Below, one piece after another: positions 7,499 through 17,599 of a stretch of DNA of 64,000 nucleotides. The notes beneath the pieces are model-generated. The model had not been told where the DNA came from and did not search any database. It was given only the letters and a program-made list of their open reading frames with translations. Source of the stretch: Cystobacter fuscus DSM 2262 (GTDB lineage Bacteria; Myxococcota; Myxococcia; Myxococcales; Myxococcaceae). How positions within the stretch are numbered: the first letter of the stretch is position 1; the number at the start of each line of letters is the position of its first letter. The stretch is taken from the NCBI RefSeq assembly GCF_000335475.2, contig NZ_ANAH02000004.1:620001-684000 (forward strand). Reading direction: 5' to 3'. Made by a program: the position numbers and the translations under genes.

Positions 7499-9217
7499 AT
7501 GAGTCTCCTCGGTTGGTCGCAGATCCTCCTCTTCCTCGCCCTGGTGCTCGCGTTGACGCGGCCCGTGGGCGCCTACCTCTTCCGGGTCTTCGAGAGACCC
7601 GAGCAACCCCTTCCCCGGGTGCTCGGCCCCGTGGAGCGCCTGCTGTTGCGGCTGTGCGGCGCCTTCCCGGCGCGCGAGCAGACGTGGGGGCAGTACACGC
7701 TGGCGCTCCTGTCCTTCAGCCTCGTGGGCATGCTCGCCACCTACGCGGTGCTGCGCCTGCAACACGTGCTGCCGCTCAATCCCCAGGGCCTTCCCTCGGT
7801 GGGGCCGGAGCTCGCCTTCAACACGGCGGCGAGCTTCACCACCAACACCAACTGGCAGTCCTACGCGGGCGAGTCCACGCTGAGCTACCTCAGCCAGATG
7901 CTGGGGCTCGCCACGCACAACTTCACGTCCGCGGCGGCGGGCCTCGGTGTGGCGCTGGCACTCGCCCGGGGTTTCACCCGGCGGCCCGGTCCCGAGGGCT
8001 CCAAAACGTTGGGCAACTTCTGGGTCGATCTGGTGCGCGGCCTGCTCTACGTGTTCCTGCCGCTGTGCCTCGTCTACGCGCTCTTCCTCGTGGCCGAGGG
8101 CGTGCCGCAGACGTTCGCGCCCTCGCGCGAGCTGACGACGCTGGAGGGCGTGAAGCAGACGCTGGCGCTCGGGCCGGTGGCCTCGCAGGAGGCCATCAAG
8201 ATGCTCGGCACCAATGGCGGCGGCTTCTTCAACGCCAACAGCGCCCACCCCTTCGAGAACCCCACGCCGCTCACCAACCTGGTGCAGATGCTCTCCATCT
8301 TCCTCCTCCCCGCGGCCCTCACGCACACCTATGGCCGGATGGCTGGGGACACGCGCCAGGGCTGGGCGCTCCTCACGGCAATGAGCTTCCTGTTCCTCGT
8401 GGGGGTGACGGTGGCCTACGCCGCCGAGTCCGCGTCCAACCCCGCCGTGGCCGCCGCCCAGGTGGCTCCCGCCGGCAACCTCGAGGGCAAGGAGGTGCGC
8501 TTCGGCATCGCCGCCTCGGCCCTCTTCGCCACCGTCACCACGGATGCCTCGTGCGGCGCCGTCAACGCCATGCATGACAGCTTCATGCCGCTCGGGGGGC
8601 TGGTGCCCCTGGTGAACATGCAGTTGGGCGAGGTCATCTTCGGCGGCGTCGGCGCGGGCCTCTACGGCATCCTCGTCATGGTGGTGCTCGCCGTCTTCAT
8701 CGCCGGCCTCATGGTGGGCCGCACGCCCGAGTACCTCGGCAAGAAGATCGAGGCGCGCGAGATGAAGCTCGCCATGTTGTACGTGCTCATCTTCCCGCTC
8801 GTCATCCTCGGTCTGAGCGCGGTGGCGGCGGTGCTTCCCCAGGGCGTGTCCTCGCTCAACAACGCCGGGCCCCATGGCCTGTCCGAGCTGCTGTATGCCT
8901 TCACCAGCGGCACGGCCAACAACGGCAGTGCCTTCGCCGGCCTCAACGCCAACACGCCCTTCTGGAACGTGAGCCTCGGCCTGTCCATGCTCGCCGGGCG
9001 CTTCCTGATGATCGTCCCGGTGCTGGCGCTCGCGGGCGGCATGGTGGGCAAGAAGGTCGTGGCGGCGGGCCCGGGCACCTTCCCCACCCACGGCGGACTC
9101 TTCACGGGGCTGTTGGTGAGCGTCGTCGTCATCGTGGGCGCGCTCACCTTCTTCCCCGCTCTCTCCCTCGGTCCCCTCGTCGAGCACTTCCTCGCCGGGG
9201 CCGGAAAGGCGTTCTGA
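7499..9217 (+). CDS. kdpA: KdpA, potassium-binding and -translocating subunit
   Basis: A 572-residue multi-span membrane protein of the normal KdpA length. All four pore-lining selectivity segments are visible: [12 protein letters not shown] near residue 115, [20 protein letters not shown] near 237, [16 protein letters not shown] near 347 and [13 protein letters not shown] near 470. KdpA descends from K+ channel-like transporters and selects K+ for the pump. It sits between kdpF (11 bp) and kdpB (1 bp), and translational coupling with kdpB is likely. There is no sign of damage. Confidence 0.97.
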   Translation: MSLLGWSQILLFLALVLALTRPVGAYLFRVFERPEQPLPRVLGPVERLLLRLCGAFPAREQTWGQYTLALLSFSLVGMLATYAVLRLQHVLPLNPQGLPSVGPELAFNTAASFTTNTNWQSYAGESTLSYLSQMLGLATHNFTSAAAGLGVALALARGFTRRPGPEGSKTLGNFWVDLVRGLLYVFLPLCLVYALFLVAEGVPQTFAPSRELTTLEGVKQTLALGPVASQEAIKMLGTNGGGFFNANSAHPFENPTPLTNLVQMLSIFLLPAALTHTYGRMAGDTRQGWALLTAMSFLFLVGVTVAYAAESASNPAVAAAQVAPAGNLEGKEVRFGIAASALFATVTTDASCGAVNAMHDSFMPLGGLVPLVNMQLGEVIFGGVGAGLYGILVMVVLAVFIAGLMVGRTPEYLGKKIEAREMKLAMLYVLIFPLVILGLSAVAAVLPQGVSSLNNAGPHGLSELLYAFTSGTANNGSAFAGLNANTPFWNVSLGLSMLAGRFLMIVPVLALAGGMVGKKVVAAGPGTFPTHGGLFTGLLVSVVVIVGALTFFPALSLGPLVEHFLAGAGKAF

Positions 9218-9218
9218 C

Positions 9219-11258
9219 ATGTCCTCGCTCCTCGAACCGGCGCTCCTCAAGCAGGCCAGTCTGGACAGCCTGCGCAAGCTTCACCCCCGGCACGTGGCCC
9301 GCAACCCCGTGATGTTCGTGGTGTGGGCGGGCAGTGTGCTCACCACGGTGCTGGTGGTGAAGGACCTCGTGGCCCCGGGGCCCGACGCCACGCCCGCGTG
9401 GTTCACCGTGGGGGTGACGCTCTGGCTGTGGTTCACCGTGCTCTTCGCCAACTTCGCCGAGGCCGTGGCCGAGGGCCGGGGCAAGGCCCAGGCGGGTGCC
9501 CTGCGCAAGATGCGCCGGGACACGCCCGCGCGCAGGCTCGTGGATGGACGCGAGGAGCGGGTGTCCGCGCCGGACCTGCGCAAGGACGACCGCGTGGTGT
9601 GCGAGGCGGGAGACCTCATCCCCGGGGATGGCGAGGTGGTGGAGGGCATCGCCAGCGTGGACGAGTCCGCCATCACCGGCGAGTCCGCCCCCGTCATCCG
9701 GGAGTCCGGTGGAGACCGCTCGTCCGTGACGGGCGGCACCAAGGTGCTCTCCGACCGCATCGTGGTGCGCATCACCGCGAACCCGGGCGAGTCCTTCCTG
9801 GATCGGATGATCGGCCTGGTGGAGGGCGCGGCGCGGCAGAAGACGCCCAATGAGATCGCCCTGCACATCCTCCTGGTGGGGCTCACCGTCGTCTTCCTGC
9901 TCGCGTGTGTGTCGCTGGTGCCGCTCGCGCTCTACTCGGGGGTGAGGCTGTCGGGGACGGCGGTGGTGGCGCTGCTCGTGTGTCTCATTCCCACGACGAT
10001 CGGCGGCTTGCTGTCGGCCATCGGCATCGCGGGCATGGACCGGCTCCTGCGCAAGAACGTGCTCGCCATGAGCGGCCGGGCGGTGGAGGCGGCGGGAGAC
10101 GTGGACACGCTGCTGCTCGACAAGACGGGCACCATCACCCTGGGCAACCGCATGGCCACGGAGCTGCTCCCCCTGCCGGGCGTGCGCATGGAGGACCTGG
10201 CCGAGGCCTCGCAGCTCGCGAGCCTCGCGGACGAGACGCCCGAGGGCCGCTCCATCGTCGTGCTGGTGAAGGACACCTACAAGATGCGTCCCCGCGAGCT
10301 CCAGGCGCACCAGGCCACCTTCGTGGCGTTCTCCGCCCAGACGCGCATGAGCGGGTGCGACCTCGTGGATCCTCACCCTCGCGCCATCCGCAAGGGCGCG
10401 GTGGACGCCGTCATCCGGTACGTGGAGTCCCAGGGGGCCACCGTGCCGCCGGAGCTGCGCGAGACGGCGGCGCGCATCGGCGACGCGGGCGGCACCCCCC
10501 TGGCGGTGGCGGATGGGGTGCGGGTGTTGGGCCTCATCCACCTCAAGGACGTGGTGAAGGGCGGCATCAAGGAGCGCTTCGAGCGCTTCCGCGCCATGGG
10601 CATCCGCACGGTGATGATCACCGGCGACAACCCGCGCACCGCGGGGGCCATCGCCCGCGAGGCCGGAGTGGATGACTTCCTCGCCGAGGCCACCCCCGAG
10701 GCGAAGCTCGCGCTCATCCGCGCCGAGCAGGCCAAGGGCAAGCTCGTGGCGATGACGGGCGATGGCACCAACGACGCGCCCGCGCTCGCTCAGGCCGACG
10801 TGGGCGTGGCGATGAACACCGGCACCCAGGCCGCCAAGGAGGCCGGCAACATGGTGGACCTGGACTCCAACCCCACCAAGCTCCTGGAGGTGGTGGAGGT
10901 GGGCAAGCAACTGCTCATGACGCGCGGCACGCTCACCACCTTCTCCATCGCCAACGACGTGGCCAAGTACTTCGCCATCCTCCCCGCGCTCTTCCTCGGC
11001 GTCTTCCCGGAGATGCGCCCCCTCGACATCATGGGCCTCACGTCGCCCTACAGCGCCATCCTCTCGGCCGTCATCTTCAACGCCCTCATCATCATCGCCC
11101 TCATCCCGCTCGCGCTCCGGGGCGTGCGCTACCGCCCCCTGGGCGCCGCCGCGCTCCTGCGCCGCAGCCTGCTGCTCTACGGCGTGGGCGGCGTGCTCGT
11201 GCCCTTCATCGGTATCAAGGCCATCGACGTGGTGCTCACCGCCGTGGGCCTCGCCTGA
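9219..11258 (+). CDS. kdpB: KdpB, P-type ATPase catalytic subunit
   Basis: A 679-residue P-type ATPase of class P1A. Key sites are the actuator loop TGES (153-156), the phosphorylated Asp301 in DKTGTIT, and the hinge motif [20 protein letters not shown] starting at about 514. Membrane helices flank these domains. ATP hydrolysis here energises K+ uptake through KdpA at very low external K+. It starts one base after the kdpA stop and is followed 15 bp later by kdpC. Length and motifs are typical, so the enzyme should be active. Confidence 0.97.
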   Translation: MSSLLEPALLKQASLDSLRKLHPRHVARNPVMFVVWAGSVLTTVLVVKDLVAPGPDATPAWFTVGVTLWLWFTVLFANFAEAVAEGRGKAQAGALRKMRRDTPARRLVDGREERVSAPDLRKDDRVVCEAGDLIPGDGEVVEGIASVDESAITGESAPVIRESGGDRSSVTGGTKVLSDRIVVRITANPGESFLDRMIGLVEGAARQKTPNEIALHILLVGLTVVFLLACVSLVPLALYSGVRLSGTAVVALLVCLIPTTIGGLLSAIGIAGMDRLLRKNVLAMSGRAVEAAGDVDTLLLDKTGTITLGNRMATELLPLPGVRMEDLAEASQLASLADETPEGRSIVVLVKDTYKMRPRELQAHQATFVAFSAQTRMSGCDLVDPHPRAIRKGAVDAVIRYVESQGATVPPELRETAARIGDAGGTPLAVADGVRVLGLIHLKDVVKGGIKERFERFRAMGIRTVMITGDNPRTAGAIAREAGVDDFLAEATPEAKLALIRAEQAKGKLVAMTGDGTNDAPALAQADVGVAMNTGTQAAKEAGNMVDLDSNPTKLLEVVEVGKQLLMTRGTLTTFSIANDVAKYFAILPALFLGVFPEMRPLDIMGLTSPYSAILSAVIFNALIIIALIPLALRGVRYRPLGAAALLRRSLLLYGVGGVLVPFIGIKAIDVVLTAVGLA

Positions 11259-11273
11259 GAAAGGACTCCCTCC

Positions 11274-11873
11274 ATGCTCTCCTCCCTGCTGTCCGCCCTG
11301 CGCGCCACGCTCGTCACCTTCGCCCTCACCGGGTTGCTCTACCCCCTGGCTGTCACCGGCCTGTCCCAGGTGCTCTTCGCCCACGAGGCCCAGGGCTCGC
11401 TCGTCACCGATGACCGGGGCCAGGTGGTGGGCAGTGCCCTCCTCGCCCAGGGCTTCTCCCGCGCGGGCTACTTCCAGCCCCGTCCCTCCGCGGCGGGCGC
11501 CGGGTACGATGCCTCCGCCTCCTCGGGCAGCAACCTGGGGCCGACTTCCCAGAAGCTGCGGGAGCGCGTCGCGGCCGACGCCGAGCGCCTGCGTCAGGAC
11601 AACCCCGAGGCCCCGGGGCCGGTGCCCACCGAGCTCGTCACGGCGTCCGGCTCGGGGTTGGATCCCCACCTGTCACCCGAGGCCGTGCACTGGCAGGTGC
11701 CCCGGGTGGCGAGGGCGCGCCGCGTGGAGCCCGAGCGCGTCCAGGCCGTGGTGGACTCGCTCGTCGAGGAGCGGACGCTGGGCGTGCTCGGCGAGCCCCG
11801 GGTGAACGTGCTCCTGCTCAATCTGGCGTTGGATCGCCGTCTGGGGACGGCTACGTTGGCCGGAGGGTCTTGA
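11274..11873 (+). CDS. kdpC: KdpC subunit of the potassium-transporting ATPase
   Basis: A 199-residue protein with a single N-terminal transmembrane helix ([20 protein letters not shown]) and the conserved KdpC periplasmic signatures: [32 protein letters not shown] and the C-terminal [21 protein letters not shown]. KdpC stabilises the pump and raises its affinity. Its TGA overlaps the ATG of the next gene (TGATG at 11871-11875), a classic coupling arrangement. Confidence 0.96.
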   Translation: MLSSLLSALRATLVTFALTGLLYPLAVTGLSQVLFAHEAQGSLVTDDRGQVVGSALLAQGFSRAGYFQPRPSAAGAGYDASASSGSNLGPTSQKLRERVAADAERLRQDNPEAPGPVPTELVTASGSGLDPHLSPEAVHWQVPRVARARRVEPERVQAVVDSLVEERTLGVLGEPRVNVLLLNLALDRRLGTATLAGGS

Positions 11874-13027
11874 TGCCCCGTGGGCGCGCGGAAGATTTCC
11901 TGGAGCTGGTCGAGCGCGGCCGGCGCGGGCGGCTGAAGCTGTACATCGGCTTCGCCGCGGGCGTGGGGAAGACGTACCGCATGCTCGAGGAGGCCCATGC
12001 CCTGCGTCAGCGGGGCGTGGACGTGGTGCTCGGCTTCGTCGAGACGCACGGCCGCGCCGAGACCCAGGCGCTCATCGAGGGACTGGAGTCCATTCCCCGT
12101 GCCGTCTTCACCTACCGCGACGTGTCCGTGGAGGAGATGGACCTGGACCGCGTGCTCGCGCGCAAGCCCCAGGTGGTGGTGGTGGACGAGCTGGCGCACT
12201 CCAACGCGCCCCCGTGCCGCCACCGCAAGCGTTATCAGGACGTGGAGGAGCTGCTCGCCGCGGGCATCAACGTCATTGGCGCCTTCAACGTGCAGCACCT
12301 GGAGAGCCTCAATGACTTGCTCGAGCGCAACATCGGCGTGCGCGTGCGCGAGACGCTCCCGGACAGCTTCCTCAAGAGCGCGGACCAGGTGGTGAACCTG
12401 GACCTGGCGGTGGAGGACCTGCACGAGCGGCTCCGGGCGGGGAAGATCTACGCGGCGGACAAGGTGCCGGGCGCGCTGGAGAGCTTCTTCCGCCAGGACA
12501 ACCTGTCCACGTTGCGCGAGCTGGCGCTGCGCGAGGTGGCGGAGAGCCTGGACCGGGCCACGGGCACGCGGGCGCGCACGGGGGAGGACTCGCCGAAGCC
12601 CGGGGGCTGGGGCCGGTTGATGGTGGCGCTCAGCAGCAACCCGCCGCACGCGGCCACGCTCCTGCGCCGCGGCTCGCGCATGGCGGGCCGGCTGAACACG
12701 GATTGGTTCGTCGTGTACGTGGAGACGCCGCGCGAGGCCCCGCACCTCATCGACGCCGAGGCCCAGCGCCACCTGCTGACGAACATCGAGATGGCGCGGG
12801 AGCTGGGCGCGGAGGTGGTGCGGCTCAAGTCGGAAGACCCCGTGGGAGCGCTGCTGGACTTCGCGCGCTCGCACGGGGTGGGGCACATCATCGTGGGCCG
12901 CTCGCGCCAGCCCTGGTGGCGGCGCATGTTGGGGCTCGCCTCGGACGTGCGGCTGTTGCGTGAAGGCGAGGGCATCGACATCCACGTGGTGTCCTTCCAC
13001 CCCCCGCGCGAGGAGCGGCGGCCATGA
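11873..13027 (+). CDS. kdpD: Short KdpD: cytoplasmic sensor (KdpD plus USP domains) without kinase half
   Basis: A 384-residue protein equivalent to the N-terminal half of KdpD. Residues ~20-230 form the KdpD sensor domain with Walker A GFAAGVGKT (26-34) and the DELAHSNAPP motif. Residues ~240-384 form a universal-stress-protein-like domain ending in GVGHIIVGRSRQPWW. The four-helix membrane bundle, GAF, HisKA and ATPase domains of full KdpD are absent. Such short KdpD proteins are known in some cyanobacteria and other phyla. Here it is followed by a separate kinase (ATGA overlap at 13024-13027), so the two probably work together. A TTG at 11870 is an alternative start; the ATG overlapping the kdpC stop is preferred. 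Confidence 0.9.
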   Translation: MPRGRAEDFLELVERGRRGRLKLYIGFAAGVGKTYRMLEEAHALRQRGVDVVLGFVETHGRAETQALIEGLESIPRAVFTYRDVSVEEMDLDRVLARKPQVVVVDELAHSNAPPCRHRKRYQDVEELLAAGINVIGAFNVQHLESLNDLLERNIGVRVRETLPDSFLKSADQVVNLDLAVEDLHERLRAGKIYAADKVPGALESFFRQDNLSTLRELALREVAESLDRATGTRARTGEDSPKPGGWGRLMVALSSNPPHAATLLRRGSRMAGRLNTDWFVVYVETPREAPHLIDAEAQRHLLTNIEMARELGAEVVRLKSEDPVGALLDFARSHGVGHIIVGRSRQPWWRRMLGLASDVRLLREGEGIDIHVVSFHPPREERRP

Positions 13028-14862
13028 TTCTGCGTCACAAGCTGCTGCTGGCCCAGATGCCCCTGGCGCTCGCCCTGTTGCTGGTGGGGGTGGTGGCCGT
13101 GAACACGCTGCGCGAGCTGGGGCGCGCCGGCCAGGACATCCTCGCGGACAACTACCGCAGCGTGCTGGCCATGCAGGACATCATCGAGCACCTGGAGCGG
13201 CTGGACAGCGCGGCGCTCTTCGTCGTGGCGGGCGAGCGGCGACGGGGCCTGGAGCAGGTGGAGGCCCACCGGGCGCTGCTCGAGACGACGCTGCGCATCC
13301 AGGAGGGCAACATCACCGAGCCCGGTGAGGCCGAGGCCACGCGTCGGCTGGGCGAGGCCTGGACGGGCTACCGGAGCCAATACGAGCGCTTCCTCGGTCT
13401 GGAGCCCGGCGAGGCGCGCGGGGTGTATTTCGAGACGCTCGCGCCGGGCTTCCAGGGGGCGAGGGAGGCGGCGCGGGCCATTCTCGCGCTCAACCAGGAC
13501 GCCATGGTGCGCAAGAGCGAGGCCCAGCAGCGGCAGAGCCAGCGGGTGAACGTGCTCATGGGGCTGGCGGTGGTGGGCGCGCTCGCGGGAGGACTGCTGG
13601 CCTCGGCCTCGCTCACCCAGCGGGCGCTGCGGCCGGTGGGGGTGTTGTCGGGGGCGGTGCGGCGGCTGGGCGAGGGAGACCTGGGCACGCGCGCGGTGGT
13701 GGAGGGCGGGGATGAGATCGCCGGGCTCGCGCGGGACTTCAACGCCATGGCCGAGGCGCTCCAGCGCTACCAACGCAGTTCCCTGGGCGAGTTGCTCCAG
13801 GCGCAGGCATCGGCCCAGGCGGCGATCGACAGCCTGCCGGACCTGGTGGTGGTGTTTGGCGTGGAGGGGGGCGTGCTCAACGTCAACCGCGCGGCGGAGG
13901 AGTCATTGCGTCTGTCCTTGGAAGGGGGCGGGACGCTGGGCCAGGTGGGGCCCGAGGTGCGCGCGGTGCTCGAGCGGGTGCGCGCGCACGTGCTGGGCGG
14001 CAAGGGCGCGTACCTGCCCACCGGCTACGAGGAGGCGGTGCGGCTGGAGGCACCCGAGGGGGCGCGCTGGCTCCTGCCGCGGGGCAGCCCGGTGTATGGC
14101 GAGGGCGGTGGCGTGGTGGGCGCGACGGTCATCCTCCAGGACGTGACGCGGCTGCGGCGCTTCGACGAGCTGAAGAACGATCTGGTGGCCACGGTGGCGC
14201 ACGAGTTCCGCACGCCGCTCACGTCACTGCGCATGGCCATCCATCTGTGCGTGGAGGAGGCGGCGGGCCCCATCACGGAGAAGCAGGCGGATCTGCTCCA
14301 CGCGGCGCGCGAGGACTGCGAGCGATTGCAGGGCATCGTGGATGACCTGTTGGATTTGTCCAAGCTGCAATCGGGCCGGGAAGTCTTGGAATTGCGGCCC
14401 GTGTCCACGCGCGAGGTATTGGAGATGGCGCTCGCCCCGCATCGGATGGCGGCGGAGGAGAAGGGCGTGCGCCTGCGGGAAGCGCCGGAGCCGGAGGTGG
14501 AGGACACGCGGGTGGAGGCGGATCCCGAGCGTCTGCAATTGGTGCTCTCCAACCTGGTGGCCAACGCGGTGAGGCACACGCCGCGCGAGGGCGAGGTGGT
14601 GGTGCGGGCGCGGCGGGACGGCGAGGCGCGCATCCGCTTCGAGGTGGCGGACACGGGCGAGGGCATCGCCCCGGAGCACCAGACGCGCGTCTTCGAGAAG
14701 TTCTACCGGGTGCCGGGCGCCGGGACGGGCAGCGCGGGACTGGGTTTGTCCATCGCCCAGGAGATCGTTCAGGCGCACGGGGGCGAGCTGGGATTGACGA
14801 GCGAAGTGGGCCGGGGGAGCACTTTCGGGTTCTCGCTTCCGCGCTCGCGGCGGGACGAGTAG
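13024..14862 (+). CDS. Membrane histidine kinase (HAMP-PAS-HisKA-HATPase), KinB-like partner of short KdpD
   Basis: A 612-residue sensor kinase. It has a transmembrane helix at ~9-28, a ~150-residue helical periplasmic domain, a second helix at ~178-200, HAMP at ~200-255, a PAS domain at ~265-385 (AAIDSLPDLVVVFGVEGGVLNVN), HisKA with phospho-acceptor His393 (AHEFRTPLT), and an ATPase domain with NLVANAVRH, DTGEGIAP and GLGLSI. The layout is that of Pseudomonas KinB, which pairs with the sigma-54 activator AlgB. An AlgB-like regulator is at 18433-19824. It overlaps short kdpD by four bases, so it belongs to the kdp operon, and a hairpin follows directly. Confidence 0.85.
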   Translation: MILRHKLLLAQMPLALALLLVGVVAVNTLRELGRAGQDILADNYRSVLAMQDIIEHLERLDSAALFVVAGERRRGLEQVEAHRALLETTLRIQEGNITEPGEAEATRRLGEAWTGYRSQYERFLGLEPGEARGVYFETLAPGFQGAREAARAILALNQDAMVRKSEAQQRQSQRVNVLMGLAVVGALAGGLLASASLTQRALRPVGVLSGAVRRLGEGDLGTRAVVEGGDEIAGLARDFNAMAEALQRYQRSSLGELLQAQASAQAAIDSLPDLVVVFGVEGGVLNVNRAAEESLRLSLEGGGTLGQVGPEVRAVLERVRAHVLGGKGAYLPTGYEEAVRLEAPEGARWLLPRGSPVYGEGGGVVGATVILQDVTRLRRFDELKNDLVATVAHEFRTPLTSLRMAIHLCVEEAAGPITEKQADLLHAAREDCERLQGIVDDLLDLSKLQSGREVLELRPVSTREVLEMALAPHRMAAEEKGVRLREAPEPEVEDTRVEADPERLQLVLSNLVANAVRHTPREGEVVVRARRDGEARIRFEVADTGEGIAPEHQTRVFEKFYRVPGAGTGSAGLGLSIAQEIVQAHGGELGLTSEVGRGSTFGFSLPRSRRDE

Positions 14863-15167
14863 GACTGAGAGGGACGCCTTGGTCCCTCTCTCCGCGCCCG
14901 AGGTGCTGGTGTGTTCGGTGCCGTGTCGCTGACAGATCTGAGCATCGGCTGCCGCTGGAATGTGCTCCACCAGACAGCCAGGAAGGGGGGATGCGATGTG
15001 TGCGGAGCCCTTCGTTATACTCAGTGTGAAGCTGAGTCTGCGGGCCAAATCGGCCAACCCGAAATCACGCGGGAAACACTCAAACCTCTTTCCACACAGC
15101 ACAAGCTCAAACCGCCGAACTGGAGCAGCCACGCGAGACCGTAGGGACGGAATCAGGAGGATAACGG
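14863..15167. other. Intergenic region between kdp operon and lipoprotein cassette
   Basis: About 305 bp. Apart from the hairpin at 14867-14890, I see no gene. Base composition falls towards the right side, with tracts such as TTCGTTATACTCAGTG (from about 15011) that could hold a vegetative promoter for the next genes. An AGGAGG ribosome site lies at 15155-15160. Confidence 0.4.
14867..14890 (+). terminator. Hairpin ending the kdp operon
   Basis: GAGAGGGAC (14867-14875) and GTCCCTCTC (14882-14890) form a perfect 9-bp stem with a 6-base loop, starting five bases after the kinase stop codon. There is no T-run after the stem, so efficiency as an intrinsic terminator is uncertain. Confidence 0.55.
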
Positions 15168-15653
15168 ATGAAGCTGGTTGCCTTGATAACGGTTGTAACC
15201 ATGGCGTGCGTTGGCTGTGCTCACGTGCAGCGGCCGGAATCCAGAATCTATGTCGTTTCCAAGAACGCGGATGGGTTGGGCGCCGCGCTCGCGACCGGCG
15301 GCTCTGGTGGCCATGATTGCCAACAAGAGCACGTGGAGTGCATGCAACACTGCTGGGATAACCGCTATCCGTGGCCACACAGCGAAGAGCAGAGCGGTTG
15401 GTATCACGAAAGGTGTATAAAGAACTGTCGAGAGCAGTTCGCGGAATGTGACAAGGCGCAGGAACAAGCACTGGGAGAGAAAGAAAAGAAGTTGAATTTC
15501 TCCAGCATGGATCGCGCGATTGAGTGGATAGATGGTCACAAGGGAGAGATGACTGTTGGCGCGATTGTCGTTGTTGCCGGGGTCACCTTCGCCCTGGCGG
15601 TAAACCCTTTGGGTTGGTTGGTCCTGGTTCCTGTCGCCGCTGCTGCCTCCTGA
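15168..15653 (+). CDS. Lipoprotein with Cys-rich module and terminal hydrophobic segment, SitA-scaffold-like
   Basis: A 161-residue protein. It has a lipoprotein-type signal (MKLVALITVVTMACVGC, lipidated Cys14 or Cys17). It also has a Cys-rich region with the spacing C-x6-C-x3-CW...YPWPH...YHERC-x3-C-x6-C at ~50-95, then a segment IEWIDGHKGEMTVGAIVVVA leading to a hydrophobic tail. From memory, this order (lipobox, Cys/Trp module, WxxxH then GA-rich hydrophobic stretch) is the constant part of many myxobacterial lipoproteins that carry variable C-terminal toxins, such as the SitA outer-membrane-exchange toxins. Here the protein ends where a toxin domain would begin. GC is clearly below the surroundings. 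It is coupled to the next gene. Confidence 0.5.
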   Translation: MKLVALITVVTMACVGCAHVQRPESRIYVVSKNADGLGAALATGGSGGHDCQQEHVECMQHCWDNRYPWPHSEEQSGWYHERCIKNCREQFAECDKAQEQALGEKEKKLNFSSMDRAIEWIDGHKGEMTVGAIVVVAGVTFALAVNPLGWLVLVPVAAAAS

Positions 15654-15659
15654 TTGAAT

Positions 15660-16070
15660 ATGCCGATGAAATATAATTCAAACTTTGACGTTGACTCCAT
15701 ATTGAACGCACTGCGCACCATCAACGAGAAATACCCAGAGGGCTCGCCAGAAGACGAGGCAATCCGCGTCGCTGCCGTGGCGCTGTTTTACGTCCGTGAA
15801 AACCAGAAGCTGGAAGATTACCGCGAGTTCTTTCGCAAGTTCTACACCCCCGCTGCCGAGTACGTGACTGTTTCCCAGACGTTCGCAACGAGAGAAGAAG
15901 CGGATGCGTGGCTCGCCAGTGCCACGCCCCGGGATGGCGAACTCGTCAGAATCGCTGGCCAGGGATTCCAAGTCATCCCCCAGCGAGGTGGGCAAGGTTT
16001 TAGATTCCTTCAAACCCCACTGCCCGACGAGCTGGCGAAGAAGAGACCCAACGACCCGGGGAAAAAGTAG
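15660..16070 (+). CDS. Small cytoplasmic protein, partner of the preceding lipoprotein
   Basis: A 136-residue soluble protein starting 6 bp after the lipoprotein stop (ATG 15660; ATG 15666 is also possible). It has a helical N-terminal half (NALRTINEKYPEGSPEDEAI) and a beta-rich second half (EYVTVSQTFATREEADAWLA, LVRIAGQGFQVI). No signal or membrane segment is present. I do not know the family by name. Its size, position and shared low GC fit the immunity or accessory gene of a two-gene kin-recognition cassette; that is inference. Confidence 0.5.
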   Translation: MPMKYNSNFDVDSILNALRTINEKYPEGSPEDEAIRVAAVALFYVRENQKLEDYREFFRKFYTPAAEYVTVSQTFATREEADAWLASATPRDGELVRIAGQGFQVIPQRGGQGFRFLQTPLPDELAKKRPNDPGKK

Positions 16071-16147
16071 GCTTCTGTCCAGGAGCGCGCAGGCGCCCGA
16101 GGTCATCCCTTGAGCTGTGAGGTGCATTTCCGGAACAGTGCCGGGAC

Positions 16148-17518
16148 ATGCGCGCTCCGCTTCTCGCCCTCTGTCTGCTCCTGTCCGCGTTCGCCCGAGC
16201 CCAAGAGCCGATGTCCGGGCACGAGCACGGTGACATGTCTCCGCCCGACACCCCGGCGCATGACGCGCACGCCCACGAGTCCTCCATGAGGAACATGGGC
16301 ATGGGCTCCGACGACTCCGAGGTCCGCTCCCTCCGGGACATTCCCCTGATGCGCCGGGGCTCGGGCACGTCGTGGCAGCCGGACCGCTTCCCTCCGTCCA
16401 TGATTCACGCGCAGGTGGCGGGGTGGGGTCTCATGTTCCAGGGCCTGCTCTTCGGCGGCTACGACGTGCAGGGCGGACCTCGGGGCGCGAGCGCTCCGGA
16501 GGCGCTCGGCTGGTTGATGCTCATGGCCAACCGGGAGCTGCCCTCGGGGCAGCTCGTCCTCGGCGTGATGCTCAGCCCCGATCCCCTCACCGCCGGGGCC
16601 CACGGCGGCTACCCGCTCCTGCTCCAGTCCGGCGAGTCCTACCGGGGTGAGCCGCTGCATGACCGTCAGCACCCGCATGACCTCTTCATGGAACTGGCCG
16701 CGTCCTACACCCACTACTTCTCGGACACCTGGGGCCTGATGCTCTACGTGGCCCCCGCGGGCGAGCCGGCGCTGGGGCCCGTGGCCTTCCCGCACCGCGC
16801 CTCCGCCCGCTTCGATCCGCTCGCCGTCCTGGGCCACCACTGGCAGGACTCGACCCACATCTCCTTTGGCGTGGTCACGGCGGGCCTCGTCACCCCCCTG
16901 GCCAGATTGGAGGTCTCCGCGTTCAACGGCCGCGAGCCCGACGAGTTCCGCTACGACCTGGACCTGCGGCTGCCCGACTCCTTCTCCGCGCGCCTGTCCG
17001 TCAACCCCACGTCGCGCGTGAGCACCCAGGTGTCCTACGGCTACCTGCCGAGCCCCGAGGCGCTCCATCCGGGCGTGCCGGTGCACCGCTTCACCGCGTC
17101 GGCCATGTACCACGCGCCGGTGGGCGCGCACGGCTTCTGGGCCACCACGGCCGTCTTCGGACGGAACGTGGAGGGCGACGAGCCCCCCACGAACTCCGCG
17201 CTCCTGGAGAGCAACGTGGACCTGGACGGCCACCACGCCGTCTTCGGCCGGGTGGAGTACGTGCGCAAGACGGGGCATGACCTGGCGTTGTCCGGCATCC
17301 TGGAGCACGACACCTTCGACGTGGGCGTCCTGGCGCTCGGCTACCTCTACCAATTCAATCCCTGGGGCCCCGTGAAGGCGGGCGTGGGCGTGCGCGGCGC
17401 GCTGAACCTCGTCCCCGAGAACCTCGCCGCCCTCTACGGGGGCCGTACGCCCCTGGGCGGCATGGTGTACGTGCGGCTGGCGCCCGTGATGAGGGATTCA
17501 TCCGGGCATGGCCGCTGA
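16148..17518 (+). CDS. Outer-membrane barrel protein with His/Met-rich N-terminus, possibly metal-related
   Basis: A 456-residue protein with a cleavable signal (MRAPLLALCLLLSAFARAQ). It then has a 35-residue segment unusually rich in His and Met (GHEHGDMSPP, HDAHAHESSM, NMGMGS) of the kind that binds copper or other soft metals. The remainder has amphipathic strands with aromatic girdles (FHLGYLYQ-type patterns, TRVSTQVSYGYLP) and looks like a large beta barrel. I cannot name a family. It may be a metal-stress outer-membrane protein. It stands alone, 77 bp after the preceding cassette, with normal high GC. Confidence 0.55.
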   Translation: MRAPLLALCLLLSAFARAQEPMSGHEHGDMSPPDTPAHDAHAHESSMRNMGMGSDDSEVRSLRDIPLMRRGSGTSWQPDRFPPSMIHAQVAGWGLMFQGLLFGGYDVQGGPRGASAPEALGWLMLMANRELPSGQLVLGVMLSPDPLTAGAHGGYPLLLQSGESYRGEPLHDRQHPHDLFMELAASYTHYFSDTWGLMLYVAPAGEPALGPVAFPHRASARFDPLAVLGHHWQDSTHISFGVVTAGLVTPLARLEVSAFNGREPDEFRYDLDLRLPDSFSARLSVNPTSRVSTQVSYGYLPSPEALHPGVPVHRFTASAMYHAPVGAHGFWATTAVFGRNVEGDEPPTNSALLESNVDLDGHHAVFGRVEYVRKTGHDLALSGILEHDTFDVGVLALGYLYQFNPWGPVKAGVGVRGALNLVPENLAALYGGRTPLGGMVYVRLAPVMRDSSGHGR

Positions 17519-17599
17519 CGCCGCGGGTACACGACCCACAACCCGTAGCTCAGGTCACCGCGGCTCGCGAGGAAGAAGACGCGGTCATTCAGGGCTGAA

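Noticed and set aside
7484-11669. Very long open frames on the minus strand opposite kdpA and kdpB
   Set aside because: Their translations are His/Gly/Glu/Arg-rich low-complexity, typical of the antisense of GC-rich genes; the plus strand holds unmistakable KdpA and KdpB.
16103-17353. Minus-strand open frame over the His-rich barrel gene
   Set aside because: Val/Gly/Arg-rich shadow; the plus strand has a signal peptide and barrel strands.
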